Assembly (NCBI GenBank): GCA_003999685.1
Contig: CP021220.1
Location: forward strand, 2,976,001-3,040,000
Direction of reading: 5' to 3'
DNA length: 64,000 bases
DNA from: Taiwanofungus camphoratus
Taxonomy: Eukaryota > Basidiomycota > Agaricomycetes > Polyporales > Taiwanofungaceae
Part shown: piece by piece, positions 1 to 11,500 of the stretch
Position numbering within the stretch: position 1 is the stretch's first letter
Layout: the number at the start of each line of letters is the position of its first letter
Notes under the pieces: model-generated
Database searches by the model: none
The model's input: the letters and a program-made list of their open reading frames with translations, nothing else
Told to the model about the DNA's origin: nothing
Made by a program: the position numbers and the translations under genes

Positions 1-605
1 GAAAGAAATACGGGCGAGTCATTCACACTCTCGTCCACATGCGTGGAGGCGCAGGTAGAATAGGAATGCCCAGTATATGAGATGTCATTTGAGAGCATTG
101 GCATCGTCGTGATTGCAGCGGGATTTGATGCTGTTGCATCAGGAGGAGTCTCTACTGAGTCGTCAGACTCATCAGATGGAGATGAGTCTGGAACAAGCGA
201 AGGAGGAGAGTGTAGGCGGAAGGTAGCAGTGGGAGTGTGCAAAGGTTCTGGGTTACACGCCTCATATGCGCGTGGATGGAAGTAACTCCCTTTCACGTCC
301 TCCTCCACTGAGCAATCGCCATCGCGACTGCGGCTGCGGCTACGACCTCTCTCTCCTTCGGGGTCAACGGGAGGCGAGTGAAGTTTCCGCTGCCCACGTT
401 TGGGAAGCTGGCACGCGTTTGGAGATACCAGAATAGGCGCGCGGTCGTATGTGTTGGGCGAATGGGTGAAACGCAAGGAAATCATCCACGGAGTGGGAGG
501 GAAATGGACATGAGGAGAAAGGGTGTCGCCACATGAAGTAAACGGGAGGTCATTGCTGAAGGGTGACGAATCCCGTTTCAAGATAGGGCGCGGCCGCGGA
601 GACAT
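1..605 (-). CDS. Conserved basidiomycete protein of unknown function, C-terminus beyond window edge
   Basis: The frame opens with ATG at 603-605 and stays open for 201 codons to the left edge, so the stop lies outside the window. The protein starts MSPRPRPILKRDSSPF and is rich in P, S and charged residues, with no membrane segment or obvious folded domain. Two blocks look conserved rather than random: HVHFPPTP at about residues 32-39 and YDRAPILVSPNACQLPKRG at 53-71. I recall such blocks from predicted agaricomycete proteins of unknown role, but cannot verify this here. Further on are a short RS-type run (RSRSRSRDGD) and an S/D-rich tail, both typical of disordered, possibly phosphorylated regions. 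It lies in the same direction as the DUF726 gene, about 950 bp downstream of that gene's stop. Function unknown; the reading frame itself is well supported by its length and motif content. Confidence 0.7.
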   Translation of the reverse strand, partial: MSPRPRPILKRDSSPFSNDLPFTSCGDTLSPHVHFPPTPWMISLRFTHSPNTYDRAPILVSPNACQLPKRGQRKLHSPPVDPEGERGRSRSRSRDGDCSVEEDVKGSYFHPRAYEACNPEPLHTPTATFRLHSPPSLVPDSSPSDESDDSVETPPDATASNPAAITTMPMLSNDISYTGHSYSTCASTHVDESVNDSPVFL

Positions 606-1557
606 CGTGATGTCTTCAAGAGCAGTAGACGCGATACTATGAGTCCCGGTAGCACGAGGTACTGCAGTGGGCGATCAGAAAAACCAGCACACAACGTGCG
701 GTTGTCCGCACGACACCGGGTGGTGTACAACGTCTTACGTTGCTTATAAGTGAAAGTGGAACAACGGAAGGGACTTACGCGCCACACATGGACATTGGAG
801 TCTGGAGAGAACATGCTGCAAACAGCTAGCGTGCCTTGACATACACCCGCGGTGATTAGCACCTCAAATGTTCAAGTTCGCGGTAATCGATATCATCAGA
901 TTCTCCCTTCCACTAAACCATTCATCCGCACCTAAGTTGTTTTTGACGATGCTATACTGGAACTGACCAACTGAGTGACCGCGGTTAGTGACGCGCCTGT
1001 GGGTAAAGAAGCTTTGCTCCTTCCGGAGCAGGAAGACGAAGCCCATGTGTATCTTACTCACAATCCGCTATTCCTGAAAGAGCCCGTTGCAGAGAAAGTA
1101 CCACTCTCGTGACTCTCAATAAGCCTGAGAGCGACGGAAGGTAATATTGTCATCCCTGTGAATGTTAAGGAGGCTTAGTGAACGTTCACATTATTCTATC
1201 AATACGGAGTGTTGGACCCGTTCATGAAACTCATGTTCGCCTCGCGCGAGGTCGTGGACTTGTGGACAAGGTGCTGTAACTTTGTCACCGTGTTGTCCGA
1301 ACCGAATACCACTGATTATAAGTAAGGAACGCCCGAAATGGCAAGTGTTATCGTTCAATCAAGCTCGCTATCGAGCGCTGGAATATACAGCGAAAAGGGA
1401 TTCTTATACATGCTGTAGAGTTCTTACCGATGAGGAAATGCAGTGTATATGACAAAGTGTGAGATGCGGCGAGAGCTGTGATGAGGGAATAGCAGAGGAG
1501 AAATGTGGAGATTATGGCAAAGCATAGAAGGGCTAGCCGGGATTTTCGAATGCGTCC
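606..1557. other. Intergenic, no gene recognised
   Basis: This stretch lies between the stop of the DUF726 gene and the start of the left-edge gene, both on the minus strand. It should hold the 3' UTR of the first and the promoter and 5' UTR of the second. Minus-strand frames of 65 and 94 codons occur, one with a WD-like string, but they do not connect into a gene. Confidence 0.5.
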
Positions 1558-4500
1558 TCAACTCTGCCACGGGTTGAGATCGAGTGTGCTTGAGGACCTC
1601 TTTTCCCCCCCACGCATGCGGGCACTGACGTTCCATGGGTCTCGCTCCATGTTCAAAGGCGAAGGCGAGAAAGTTATCGAACCGTCCGCACCACCGAACG
1701 CCAATGATGCGTCTGCTGATGGTGATTCGAACGGGTTGTGAGATGACAGTGCTCCATAACCCCCGAACGTGAACGATCCCGCCGAGGATCCGTCGCCGGT
1801 ACCGAAGGATAGAGGTTCACTCGACCGTATCACACCACGATTGGAGGTGACCTGATAGCTGCCAAACGCACCATACGTCGGGGTCAGCTCTGCTTCAGGG
1901 GACCACAGTGAACCATTACTGGCACCAAACGACATAGTGGATGGTGGTCCAAGTGAAAGCGGCTCTTCTACTGCTGGTGAATGTATATCTGCATTGTGTG
2001 ACGTCACCTCTTGTCGGAAATTGTTCAAGGACAAGGACCTTGAAGCCAAATCACCGCGTGAGCTTGGGCCGGCAATATGTTCGTCCTCGTCATTCAAGGT
2101 TGACAGATCGAACGAAAAACGTCCTATCGGCGTTGTGTCGGATGAAAGCGGAGCAGGAAGAGGCGCTGATTCCGAGCGCTGGGAGGGCTCCGGAATATGG
2201 AGTCTGGGAACTTGATTTGGCATGGGTATCTTCATTTCCTCGGGATCCATCTCTGCTTTGCTAATGACTTCCTTGATGGCATCAAAGTTGAATCCTGCAT
2301 GTACAGGAAGGACGGATGTCGAAAGGTCCGATTCTGGTGCATTGATAGCAGAAGGAGCGATGCTGGAAGCTTCAGCGACAGGTGCTTCTGGCTTGGAAGA
2401 AGGGGCCGGCACTGGACTGGATGTTGCCTCTCGAGGTGGTAGATTCTCGTCGGGAGAGGTCGACTGCGAGGAACGCTGTTTCCTATGCGATGGGAACGAC
2501 GTAACTGACGGTGGACGCGAAACATGCGATGTTGGAGTAGAGGGCTTCTTCTTTCTTGAGAACCAGCCCCGCCTCTTCGTGTCTTCTTCAGCTTCCCGCA
2601 CCACTATCCGATCCTCCTCGAAGTCAGGCTCCTAATACAGATTCAACCATGATGAGGTGAGACTAGTACAATCGATGACACAAAGTTTATACGCACCACT
2701 GGCTCATCAAAGTAATCTGCAGAAACGGGAAAACCAAGTTGATCAAGGATCAACGGCATGAATGTACGATAGCTCATGTGCCCCGCGATCTTGTCAGTGA
2801 CATCTACGTTCTCCAAACCGGGCACATTCTGCACTGGACGCAAGCCAGCGACAGTGTTGAGGCCTCCGCTCGTTGCACGGAACAGATAATTGAGCACCCA
2901 GTCATTTCGTGCGTATGCATTGACGAACCGGCCGGAAATGACAGACCGCACTTCAAGCCATGTGTTCAGCGGTGCAGTGACAGTGGCACCAAGTAAGAAT
3001 ACATCTTGCACAATTCCAAAGTGTTTCTTCTTCGCGAGCTCGAGTAGGGCATAGAAAATTACCCGAGCACCGAGGGAAAAACCAATGAGTGTGATAGGAC
3101 GCACACCCAGATGTCGGTGTATCAGAATATCGGCGAGTACGCGACCCGCCGCTCTGGCGCGGTCCAACGCATTTGACCATGGATTATCAATAAGATAACC
3201 CAATTTCGTCAAGACTGGACGAAAATGTATCATATCAGATTTGTCTGAATAGAGGATCAAAACCAACACTGACTAATTGGCCATTGCAATGCACTCATAA
3301 GCGCGGTCATCACAGTCGCTTGTAACGCTGTTTGTGCAAGCTGTGTCAACACTTCACTTGTCAAAATCTTCAACGCGCTACCAGTCTCCTGGATCATCTC
3401 TGGCTCCCATAAAACACTGAAAACATCACCAACAACCGGGTCCAAAACGCTGAAAGGCAGACGGACATCATCTTGTGGACCTGTCATGAAGCTACGTTGA
3501 GGTTGAATGAAATGAGTATCAGCCAAAGGACGTCGTCATGATCTGAGAGACATACCCCGACACTGTAAGAATGCAATTCACCCGTTTGGTATTGTGTAAG
3601 GGTAAAATGTCGAAAGTTCGCACATACTGAGTCCTATTCGCCATACCTCGAACAGCTATACCAGAACCGGTGAGTACTCCCCCTGTTGTGATGACTGCAG
3701 CCCCGGCGGATCCAGCTAAGAATCCAGTCGTGCCTGTTATACCAATAGTGGTGAAAGCTGCACCAAGGCCAGCACCGATCACAGGAGCAAGCAGCCCAGC
3801 TGACAACCCAATGACAAGACCGCCACCTGTGCGAGAAAAGGTCAGACGCAATTTACAAGACAAATTGATCAGAAGTCTATACAACTCACCAATCGTTGCC
3901 AGTCCAAGCATCATATATCTCCTTTTCCTTGAAGACTTTTGGACATCCTGGATTGTATCCTCCTGCTCCAGTTTCTCTATGCTCTCTTCGATTTCGAGCG
4001 CTTCTGTGACGCGCCGCTCAAATTTGACGACGTCCAGCCAGCCCAGTCCCAATTTTAGAGCAACATTCTCTAGTAAAACCCGAGAGCGCGCATCATAGAC
4101 ACTGTCGGCGATGAGGACGAGGAACAGATCGCATAAGACAGTCCACCGGATGTCGAGCGTTACATCCTTGTCAGCAGCAGATAAATGTGTGCTCACACCA
4201 GGCACGGATGACGACGTGTCCTCCAAAACCTTTGCCGTTGTCTGCACAGGTTTCACAACAGCTTGGTGGGGAGTTGGGGGATCGTCAGATGGGGATGGTG
4301 ATGACAATGAATGTGCTGTCTCAGAGACATCTGTGGAAAGGCTTTCTAGATCGTCTAGATGAGCTGTATCCGATGCCACACGCTCTTCCGCCTGCCTCTG
4401 GGCTTCTGTAGGGTCGTATTCAGGGTTGGCAACAGTATGGGTAGTCATGAGAGGCGGTACCAAGTCCTTGGACTGAATACCATGCGTCGCAAGGCTGTCA

Positions 4501-5134
4501 ATCATCTTCTGCTCTGTCGGACCCGTTCAGCGTGAGATCTACCTTGGGTCGGTTGGCAGAGTAAAGGTTCACCTTCAGTCGTGAGCTCCATATGATAATA
4601 CAACCGACCCATGATTTTCAGCGCCCAGAGCTCCATATTCTCAATTGCCCTCTTGAGCTCTTTGCGATTGACTGCCTTCAATCTGTCTGACATCTCGCGA
4701 CTCGTGAGGGCACATAGGCCCACATACGCTATTCGCTGCCCTTCCGTCAGAAGGTCCTTGGTAGCTTGCATCTGACTGAGAGGTGTCATAGCCTTGTCTT
4801 CGTCGAAAAGGTACCTCGTCCGGAGATGTACTTCGTCCGTCTCGTCCTCCTCGTTTATTCTCAAGCGGGTATACTCGCTCTCGTTCTGATCGACCTTCGA
4901 GCGCCACTCGTTTCCTCGGTAGTCGACGTCCAGTAGATTCCCTGTAGCATTCCCGCCACCGACGCCTTTCTTGGGAGGCGGGACATAATGGTACTTCTTC
5001 TGGTCCTCCTCGTCAAGTCCGTCTGCGATATCATCGACGTCTCGGACGACTGGCATGTCTTGCCATCCTTCATCGTCATCATCGAACAAGTCTGGCTCAA
5101 TGGGAGCGATAGCCGAAGGTGCCACCACGGGCAT
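1558..5134 (-). CDS. DUF726 family protein (Mil1/TMCO4-like alpha/beta-hydrolase fold)
   Basis: Six exons read on the minus strand: 5134-4573, 4513-3890, 3826-3556, 3491-3274, 3214-2697 and 2631-1558, giving 1088 aa exactly in frame. An acidic N-terminal half leads to a helical region (EEQKMIDSLATHGI, then THTVANPEYDP), a glycine-rich hydrophobic hairpin (GGGLVIGLSAGLLAPVIGAG and following) and the hydrolase block with LIGFSLGARVIFYALLELA, where GFSLG is the nucleophile-elbow motif. These are the hallmarks of DUF726 proteins, which include yeast Mil1 and animal TMCO4; the yeast protein is linked to vesicle traffic. The last about 350 residues are disordered, S/P-rich and probably lineage specific. 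The hydrophobic hairpin suggests membrane association. Catalytic activity is inferred from the elbow only; no substrate can be read from the sequence. Confidence 0.88.
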
Positions 5135-5375
5135 CTCAGAGCAGAATCAGTCGCAAGCAAGACCGTAAACTAGCACCGAGTACTCGAGTGTATTGATGCT
5201 TCGCCGAGCAATTACAGAATCGGAGGGATCATATGGTGGCACAACATTCGGCGAGCCGATTTCATATGTTCGCACGGCCATTGTAAATATTGTCTTCCAA
5301 TACTCTCAGCCTGTAACAATTCTCTGAAGCTATGTAAACGACTCGTGTAAAATAGACTACATAGAAGATGCTCGA

Positions 5376-6080
5376 TTAGCTACTCCTTACTCTGGCCTTT
5401 GCCTCTTCCTTCTCCTGAACTCTTTTGCGAGACTCTTCTTGCTTCAGAGCTGCCTTCATTCTTCTCTGCCGCTTGCGCCGTCCATTTCCTCTCTTCGGTC
5501 CTTCGATTGCAATCTCTTCAGTCAGCCGACGCTTTCGACGGGCCATTTCCTCTGCTCTTTGCTTTTCACGTTTCTTGTCACGCTTTCGAAGAGAAGTCAT
5601 GGATGACTTTAGAAGGGCACCGTACGTTGCGTGAAATTTCTCCAGTTGCCCTGGCTCGACCTATCATTGCGAAGGCGAGGTGCACAAGGCAATATTGACA
5701 AGTCAGCCGAGGGCACGGAAATATTCAAACATGAGTAGAAACTACAGCCTCACTCTTGTCGAGAACTTCGCCTCCTTGCCATTGGTTACCCGCACCAGGC
5801 ATGAATATTCTTTTGTTTCATCACCTTGAGAGGACATCTGGATATTTTCTCCATCATGGGTCACTAGTGGACAGCATGTTTCCAGCGAACACCGTCAAAT
5901 ACGAGTCGTGTGAGTTTGTGAGTGTGCGTACATCGTTTGTGAGTCAACCATACTGATCCCGAGCTTTTGGATGACTCAAATAACGCTGTCAATTGTCTGA
6001 AAAACTGTGAAATCCACTCGTCAAATGCCCAGAGATTTCTGATGAAAGAGACGAACAGTATCGTTGTCTACCAGCTGCAT
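5376..6080 (-). CDS. SRP14: Signal recognition particle subunit SRP14
   Basis: Four exons on the minus strand: 6080-6057, 6004-5932, 5863-5754 and 5660-5376, making 163 aa. The protein starts MQLVDNDTFFRQLTALFES, continues through GSVWLTHKRLTHDG and ends with LEKFHATYGALLKSSMTSLR followed by RKRDKKREKQRAEE. This order matches the SRP14 fold, which binds the Alu domain of SRP RNA and helps arrest elongation while the ribosome docks at the ER. The C-terminus is a strongly basic tail (RRKRRL, KRGNGRRKRQRRMK) typical of fungal SRP14 and likely to contact RNA. The first exon is only 24 nt, so the start is fixed by the family's N-terminus rather than by ORF length. The 270 bp between this start and the Met8-SUMT fusion start form a shared divergent promoter. 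Confidence 0.95.
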
Positions 6081-6350
6081 TGAAGCTGGCAGGTGCACTC
6101 CAAGCCTGCATCCGGAAACGGTTACATAATCTTGTGATGATCCCTCTGTCACAACACATATCAGATTGTCACAACCATTCCATGACAAACGGGCTACAAA
6201 TTGCTCGATGTCTGTCTGGCTTTCCTCGTTTGCAACCTGTACGGCCACTTCCCCTAATACTGGCCAACCATCTTTGGGCTGACTGGGCGGCATTGCGCAT
6301 TTAGGAAACCAGCTTGAGTGCCAACTAGGTCATCCCAACACTCGCTCATC

Positions 6351-8245
6351 ATGGCGACTTTCCCTCCGCCCATAGGCGGAGCCTCCCTTCTTCTGTCTTT
6401 CCGCGGCAAGCAAACTGTACTGATCGTTGGATCCAATTCACTGGCAGCTTCCCGCGCTTTTTCTGCTCTCGAGGCTGACTCTACTGTTATTGTCATAGCT
6501 AATGGTGGGCAGAAGGCTGCTTGCGACGAAATTCGTTGGCGAGCCGATCAAGGTCTACTGAACATTTTGGATCTGGACTCCCTTCCGTCTCCTGCGACTG
6601 GGGACAAAGATGCTTCAGCTTTATCGGGCTTCTTGTCTGCTGTGAAGGGTATTAGACTTGTTTGCGTAACGGACACTGTCATCGGAACCGATCCCACCTT
6701 GCGTCGGAGTCGTAGATCTGCTGAAGAGATTGCGGAAGTTTGTCGGAATTGCAACATTCCTGTGAATGTCACCGACATGCCAGACCTTTGTGATTTCTCA
6801 TTCATGTCTACACACCGGTTCCACGACTCCGATACTGGGCTGTCCACGCCTCTTCAATTTGGCGTAACCACGAATGGTCAGGGATGTCGGTTGGCAGGCC
6901 GCTTACGACGAGATATTGTTGCGAGACTACCTAAAGAGGTTGGTGGCGCCGTGGCCAGAGTGGGAAGGCTGAGGAACATGGCGAAGCCGTCGAGCGAGGC
7001 TGCTGATGAGGAGGTATACAAAGAGTTGTACGACGAAGGTGGACCACCTACACCTAATCAATCGGTTCCGCCTAGATGCTTAAACGAGACGGTACTTGAG
7101 GCTACGCGGAGACGTATGAAGTGGGTAGCTCAAGTGAGCGAGTACTGGCCCATCGAGAAGCTCGCTAGGATGAGCGATGAAGAGATGATGCGTGTATTAG
7201 ACGGCAATGGAGGCTTTTCTACCGTATCTGGCCCCCGCTTAGAAAATGCGCGTGGAAGCAACGGAGCAAATTCTCTGCATGGTCTGTCCCTATCCCCGTC
7301 ACCTCGTGGCAGGATTTTTCTTGTCGGTTCAGGCCCTGGACATCCGTCTTTGCTCACCGTTGCCACTCATGCGGCTCTTACAAAATATGCCAACCTGGTG
7401 CTGTCGGATAAACTGGTGCCTGCTGCAGTTCTTGCCCTAATTCCACCTGATGTCGAGGTGCGCATTGCGCGAAAGTTTCCTGGGAACGCGGATGGCGCTC
7501 AAGCTGAGCTGATGGAAGCGGCTGTCGATGCTGCAAGTCGCGGTCTGACAGTAGTACGAGTATGTGTTATTGTAGGATTTATGGATCTTTCTTACTCAAC
7601 TGTGTTATCAAGCTTAAACAAGGCGATCCCACCGTCTATGGGCGTGCAGGCGAAGAAGTGCTCTATTTCCGCGCACATGGATTCGAGCCTGTTGTTGTGC
7701 CAGGCGTGAGCTCTGTCCTTGCAGGCCCTACACTCGCAGGGATACCTGTCACCCAGCGCGGAGCGGCTGAATCTTTTATTGTTTGCACGGGCGTGGGCAG
7801 ACAGGGAAAGGAAGTTCAACTTCCTGGATATGAGCGTAGTAGGACATTGATCATCCTTATGGGTGTAGCAAGATTATCGCAGGTGCTGGAGACGTTACTG
7901 GCTAATTCTCCAGTCAGTGATACCGGCTCACCTACTCGGCGGCATGGGACTGCATATCCATCGATTACTCCCATCGCAATCATCGAACGGGCGTCGATGC
8001 CAGACCAGCGAGTCATATTCTCCACTCTACAGAATGTAGCTGCCGCGCTGGAGAGCGCAGGTGATCAGCGTCCTCCAGGCATGATAGTCGTCGGGTGGTC
8101 AGTCTTGTCACTATGGGGCAAAGGCGATGTGACTGTTCTTGACGATGGTGCTGTAGAACAGGATCAGAAAAGGTTGAAGGTTTGGTTGGGGGATCGGCTA
8201 TGGAGGGTCGTAGATGGGTTGGACGTAAGCTGGGAAAATTGGTAA
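6351..8245 (+). CDS. MET1: Siroheme biosynthesis fusion: Met8-like precorrin-2 dehydrogenase domain plus uroporphyrin-III C-methyltransferase
   Basis: Two exons, 6351-7559 and 7613-8245, 613 aa. The start MATFPPPIGGASLLLSF is preferred to an ATG 33 nt upstream because the conserved N-terminus begins here. Residues about 20-200 form a Rossmann domain (VLIVGSNSLAASRAFSALEA) with NVTDMPDLCDF, whose Asp corresponds to the catalytic Asp of yeast Met8. A long linker follows. From about residue 320 a TP-methylase domain begins with IFLVGSGPGHPSLLTVATHA and continues in exon 2 with KQGDPTVYGRAGEE, VPGVSSVLAGP and GIPVTQRGAAES, the SUMT signature order. The enzyme should methylate uroporphyrinogen III with SAM to give precorrin-2 and may oxidise it to sirohydrochlorin, feeding the sulfite reductase cofactor. 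Whether the N-terminal half is fully active, or also acts as ferrochelatase, cannot be judged. Confidence 0.9.
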
Positions 8246-8511
8246 AGGGAATTCTCAGACTTACCATTGTTGCAATCGTGCATTATATCTATTCATCATG
8301 TTATTCTATACCTTCGTGAGGTGCATTGTACCATGAGCGCGAGCTTCAAGGGCCGGTGCAGGGAAATCTCGAGGCGGGTAGTGCCGGGACGCGTCGCGTT
8401 CATCACGTGACATTCTCGCGACGCGACGCGCCGTTTAGGCGTGAACTCCAACGTCGTCCATACAATTTATGACTCTGATCTCATCGTCGATGACTATATA
8501 CTAGCCTTCCA

Positions 8512-11500
8512 ATGCCACCACGAAGATCAAGCCGCTCAACTCGAGCATCTGTCGAACCTCAAGAACTTGACAAACCTGCAGCCTCAAAACGGAAGCGCAG
8601 CAATCCAACAGAAACTATCGTGGACCAAGAGAATATTAAGCCTGCAACAAGGACGCGTAGACCGAGCTCTGTCCGTAATACGGGAAGCACGAAAAGTCGC
8701 GCTCTCTCTCAGTCAAAGGGATCGTTGGAAGAGGTGCCGGAGACGGAGGAGGATCAAGGGAATGAGGAGTCGTCCCGTCCTATCAAGAAGTCTCGTCCGT
8801 CTCTGGAGCCGGTTGACGACGAAGCGAGTGATCATGATGAAGACACGAAACCGACCAAGTCGAAGAGGGGCTCTTCAAAGAAGTCAAGCATCGCGAGCAT
8901 ACGGAAGGCTTCTGAAAGCAAAGCTCATCAAGTTCGCGCGTCTGCAGGCCGCACATCCGCCTCTACGAGCGTGTCTCGGACTTCAAGTCGTCTGGAAAGG
9001 GTGTCCACTCGATCTCGAAGAGCTCCAGAGTCCGGCACAGAAGACGAGGAGTCTGAGGCTGTTGATGTCTCAGAAGTTGATTCTGTCGAAGTCCCGAAGC
9101 GCGGGCAGAGAGGCAGAAAAGCTATTGCTTCCAGGGTGATGGAGCTCCATGATGAAACCGATAAAGAAATTGTGCAGGCAGATGGCAACATGGAGAGAGC
9201 TAGCACCCCAATGGAGGAAGAGCCAAGCGTAAACGAAGCCCCCAGACAAGAGCTATCTACTCAACATCATAAAGAGGAGCTGAAGGAGTCCTCGGATAAA
9301 GAGGATACAAAGCAAGACATCGCTAAAGCTTTAGATGAGAAACATGATACAAAGTCTGGTGTCGACGAAGAAGAATACTCGTTGTTAGATCCTCCGAAAT
9401 CACCCATTCATCGACCTCAATCTCAGCCTGCGGTAATAGAGGAACCTCAGGGGCCCAAAGCGCGTCTTGTCATTCATAAAATGGCTCTATTGAATTTCAA
9501 AAGCTACGCTGGAAGACAAGAGATCGGTCCCTTCCATAAGGTATAGTTTTCATCAATCTCGGGTTACGCCAACTTAAGAGTTATAGTCATTTTCAGCTAT
9601 CGTGGGTCCCAACGGATCAGGCAAGTCCAATACCATTGACGCGCTTCTGTTTGTGTTCGGCTATCGCGCCTCGAAAATGAGGCAAGGGAAACTGTCAGAA
9701 CTGATACACAATTCGGCGCGATATCTCGATCTAGACGAGTGCAGTGTTGAGGTTCACTTTCGAGAAATCCTTGACCTGGTGAGTAATTTCTTCATGTCAT
9801 TTTTTTTCATTTTTCTCACTGCTATTTAGCCTGGACCGGACGCCTTTGAGGTCGTTCAAGATTCCCAGCTAGTTGTCGCGCGCACAGCCTATAAGAATAA
9901 TTCAAGCAGGTATACAATCAACGGACGTCAGAGCAATTACACTGAAGTACAGACACTCTTAAAGAACCGCGGGATTGATTTGGACCATAACCGTTTTCTC
10001 ATCCTGCAGGCATGTTGGTTCTGCTCTGCCAGAAAGTGGCTAACTATTGATCTGCTCTCACAGGGTGAAGTCGAGTCCATTGCGCAAATGAAACCCAAAG
10101 CATCTTCGGAGCACGAAGATGGGCTGTTGGAGTATCTCGAGGATATTATTGGCACATCTACGTACAAGGATCCGATTGAGGAGGCTCTTGTGCAGATGGA
10201 GCATCTGTCAGAGGACCGCAGTGAGAAACTGAATAGGTTGCGAATTGTTGAGCGAGAGCGCAATTCACTGGAAGCTCAAAAGCGGGAAGCTGAAGACTAC
10301 CTGCGATTACAGAATGAACACGTTCGTGCTCTGTCGCGTTTGTGGCAGTGGTACTTGTGGAGGTGTTTGGTCAACGAAGAGGAGTTCGAAAAGAACATTG
10401 TAAGTTTCCAAGCCGTACTATACACAGACTTGCAGAGACACCGACAATCGACTGTCTGTATAGGTTCGGCTCGAACGAGAACTAGCTGAGGAGACAGAAC
10501 GCAACCGCGACGATGTCACACATTTAGAGATGCTGGAGAAGCATTTTAAAGAGCGCGGCGAGGCGTACGAGGTGGGCATTCCATCTCTTTGTATCTCATT
10601 GGATTCAAATAAATCTGTGCGGATAGGAAGTCAAAACTGCCGCGGCTCTCGCCGTTAAGGATCTCGCAGCACAAGAGAAACAGCAAGTCAGCTTGGAAGA
10701 GAGACGGAAGCATGCTAATGGCAAAGCAAAGAAGCTCAAGAAGTCTTTGCAAGACGTAAGCATGAGTTACAAAGGATAATGCTCCAACTTTATTGAGTCA
10801 GTCCTCCGCTGATTGCAGGACGAACATGCAAGAACCGAAGCCCTTCGTGCTGTGAAAGATAATGCTACGAAAATGGAGAAAGAGAAGGCTAAAGTAGAGG
10901 AATTCGAGGATTCCCTTACTCGGGAGGAGAAAGTTCTGGAGGAGATTCGTGATAGCCTGAAAGGTAATTGTAGACTATCAAAATTTTGCCTCATTGATTC
11001 AACCTTCTGGATACACAGACAAGACACAGGTATTTCACGATCAGATTGAAGGCAAGCAGAAGGAACTTCAGCCCTGGACAGCGAAAATTAATGCGAAACA
11101 AGCCGAAATCGACCTTGCCGCAAGTGAACGGGATATGCTTGCAAAGAAAGCCGAGGCAGCTAAGACGGCCAGCGAGGAAGCGCAAGAAGCATTGGAGAAG
11201 CTGCGGGCCGATCATGGAGCCAAAGTATGTGTTCTAGACTACTGTGACTAGACATAGATATGGACCATGATGTGATCTGACTGTCTCGTCTAGATCAAAG
11301 ATTTCGATGAGCTGAAGGCATCGAAATCCATCAAGCAAAAAGAGTTCAAGGAAGGCGAGAAGAGGCTTAAAGTACGTCTACCTTGGTAAATGACTTGTCC
11401 ACCGCCTTATTCCTGGATCTTCAGGATATGCAAGCGCTAGTACAGCAATTGAGAGCGAAAGCGTCCTCATCTCGCCAGAAGGCTGATGAAGCCAAAGCAT

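Noticed and set aside
578-862. Minus-strand frame with a WD40-like string (FSPDSNVHVWRVS)
   Set aside because: A single repeat-like string with no neighbouring repeats, and the stretch overlaps the start of a better-supported gene at 605 and its promoter.
4514-4542. A 29-nt intron in the DUF726 gene
   Set aside because: A normal 59-nt intron (4514-4572) uses the same acceptor, keeps frame and restores the family sequence ELTTEEQKMIDSLA.
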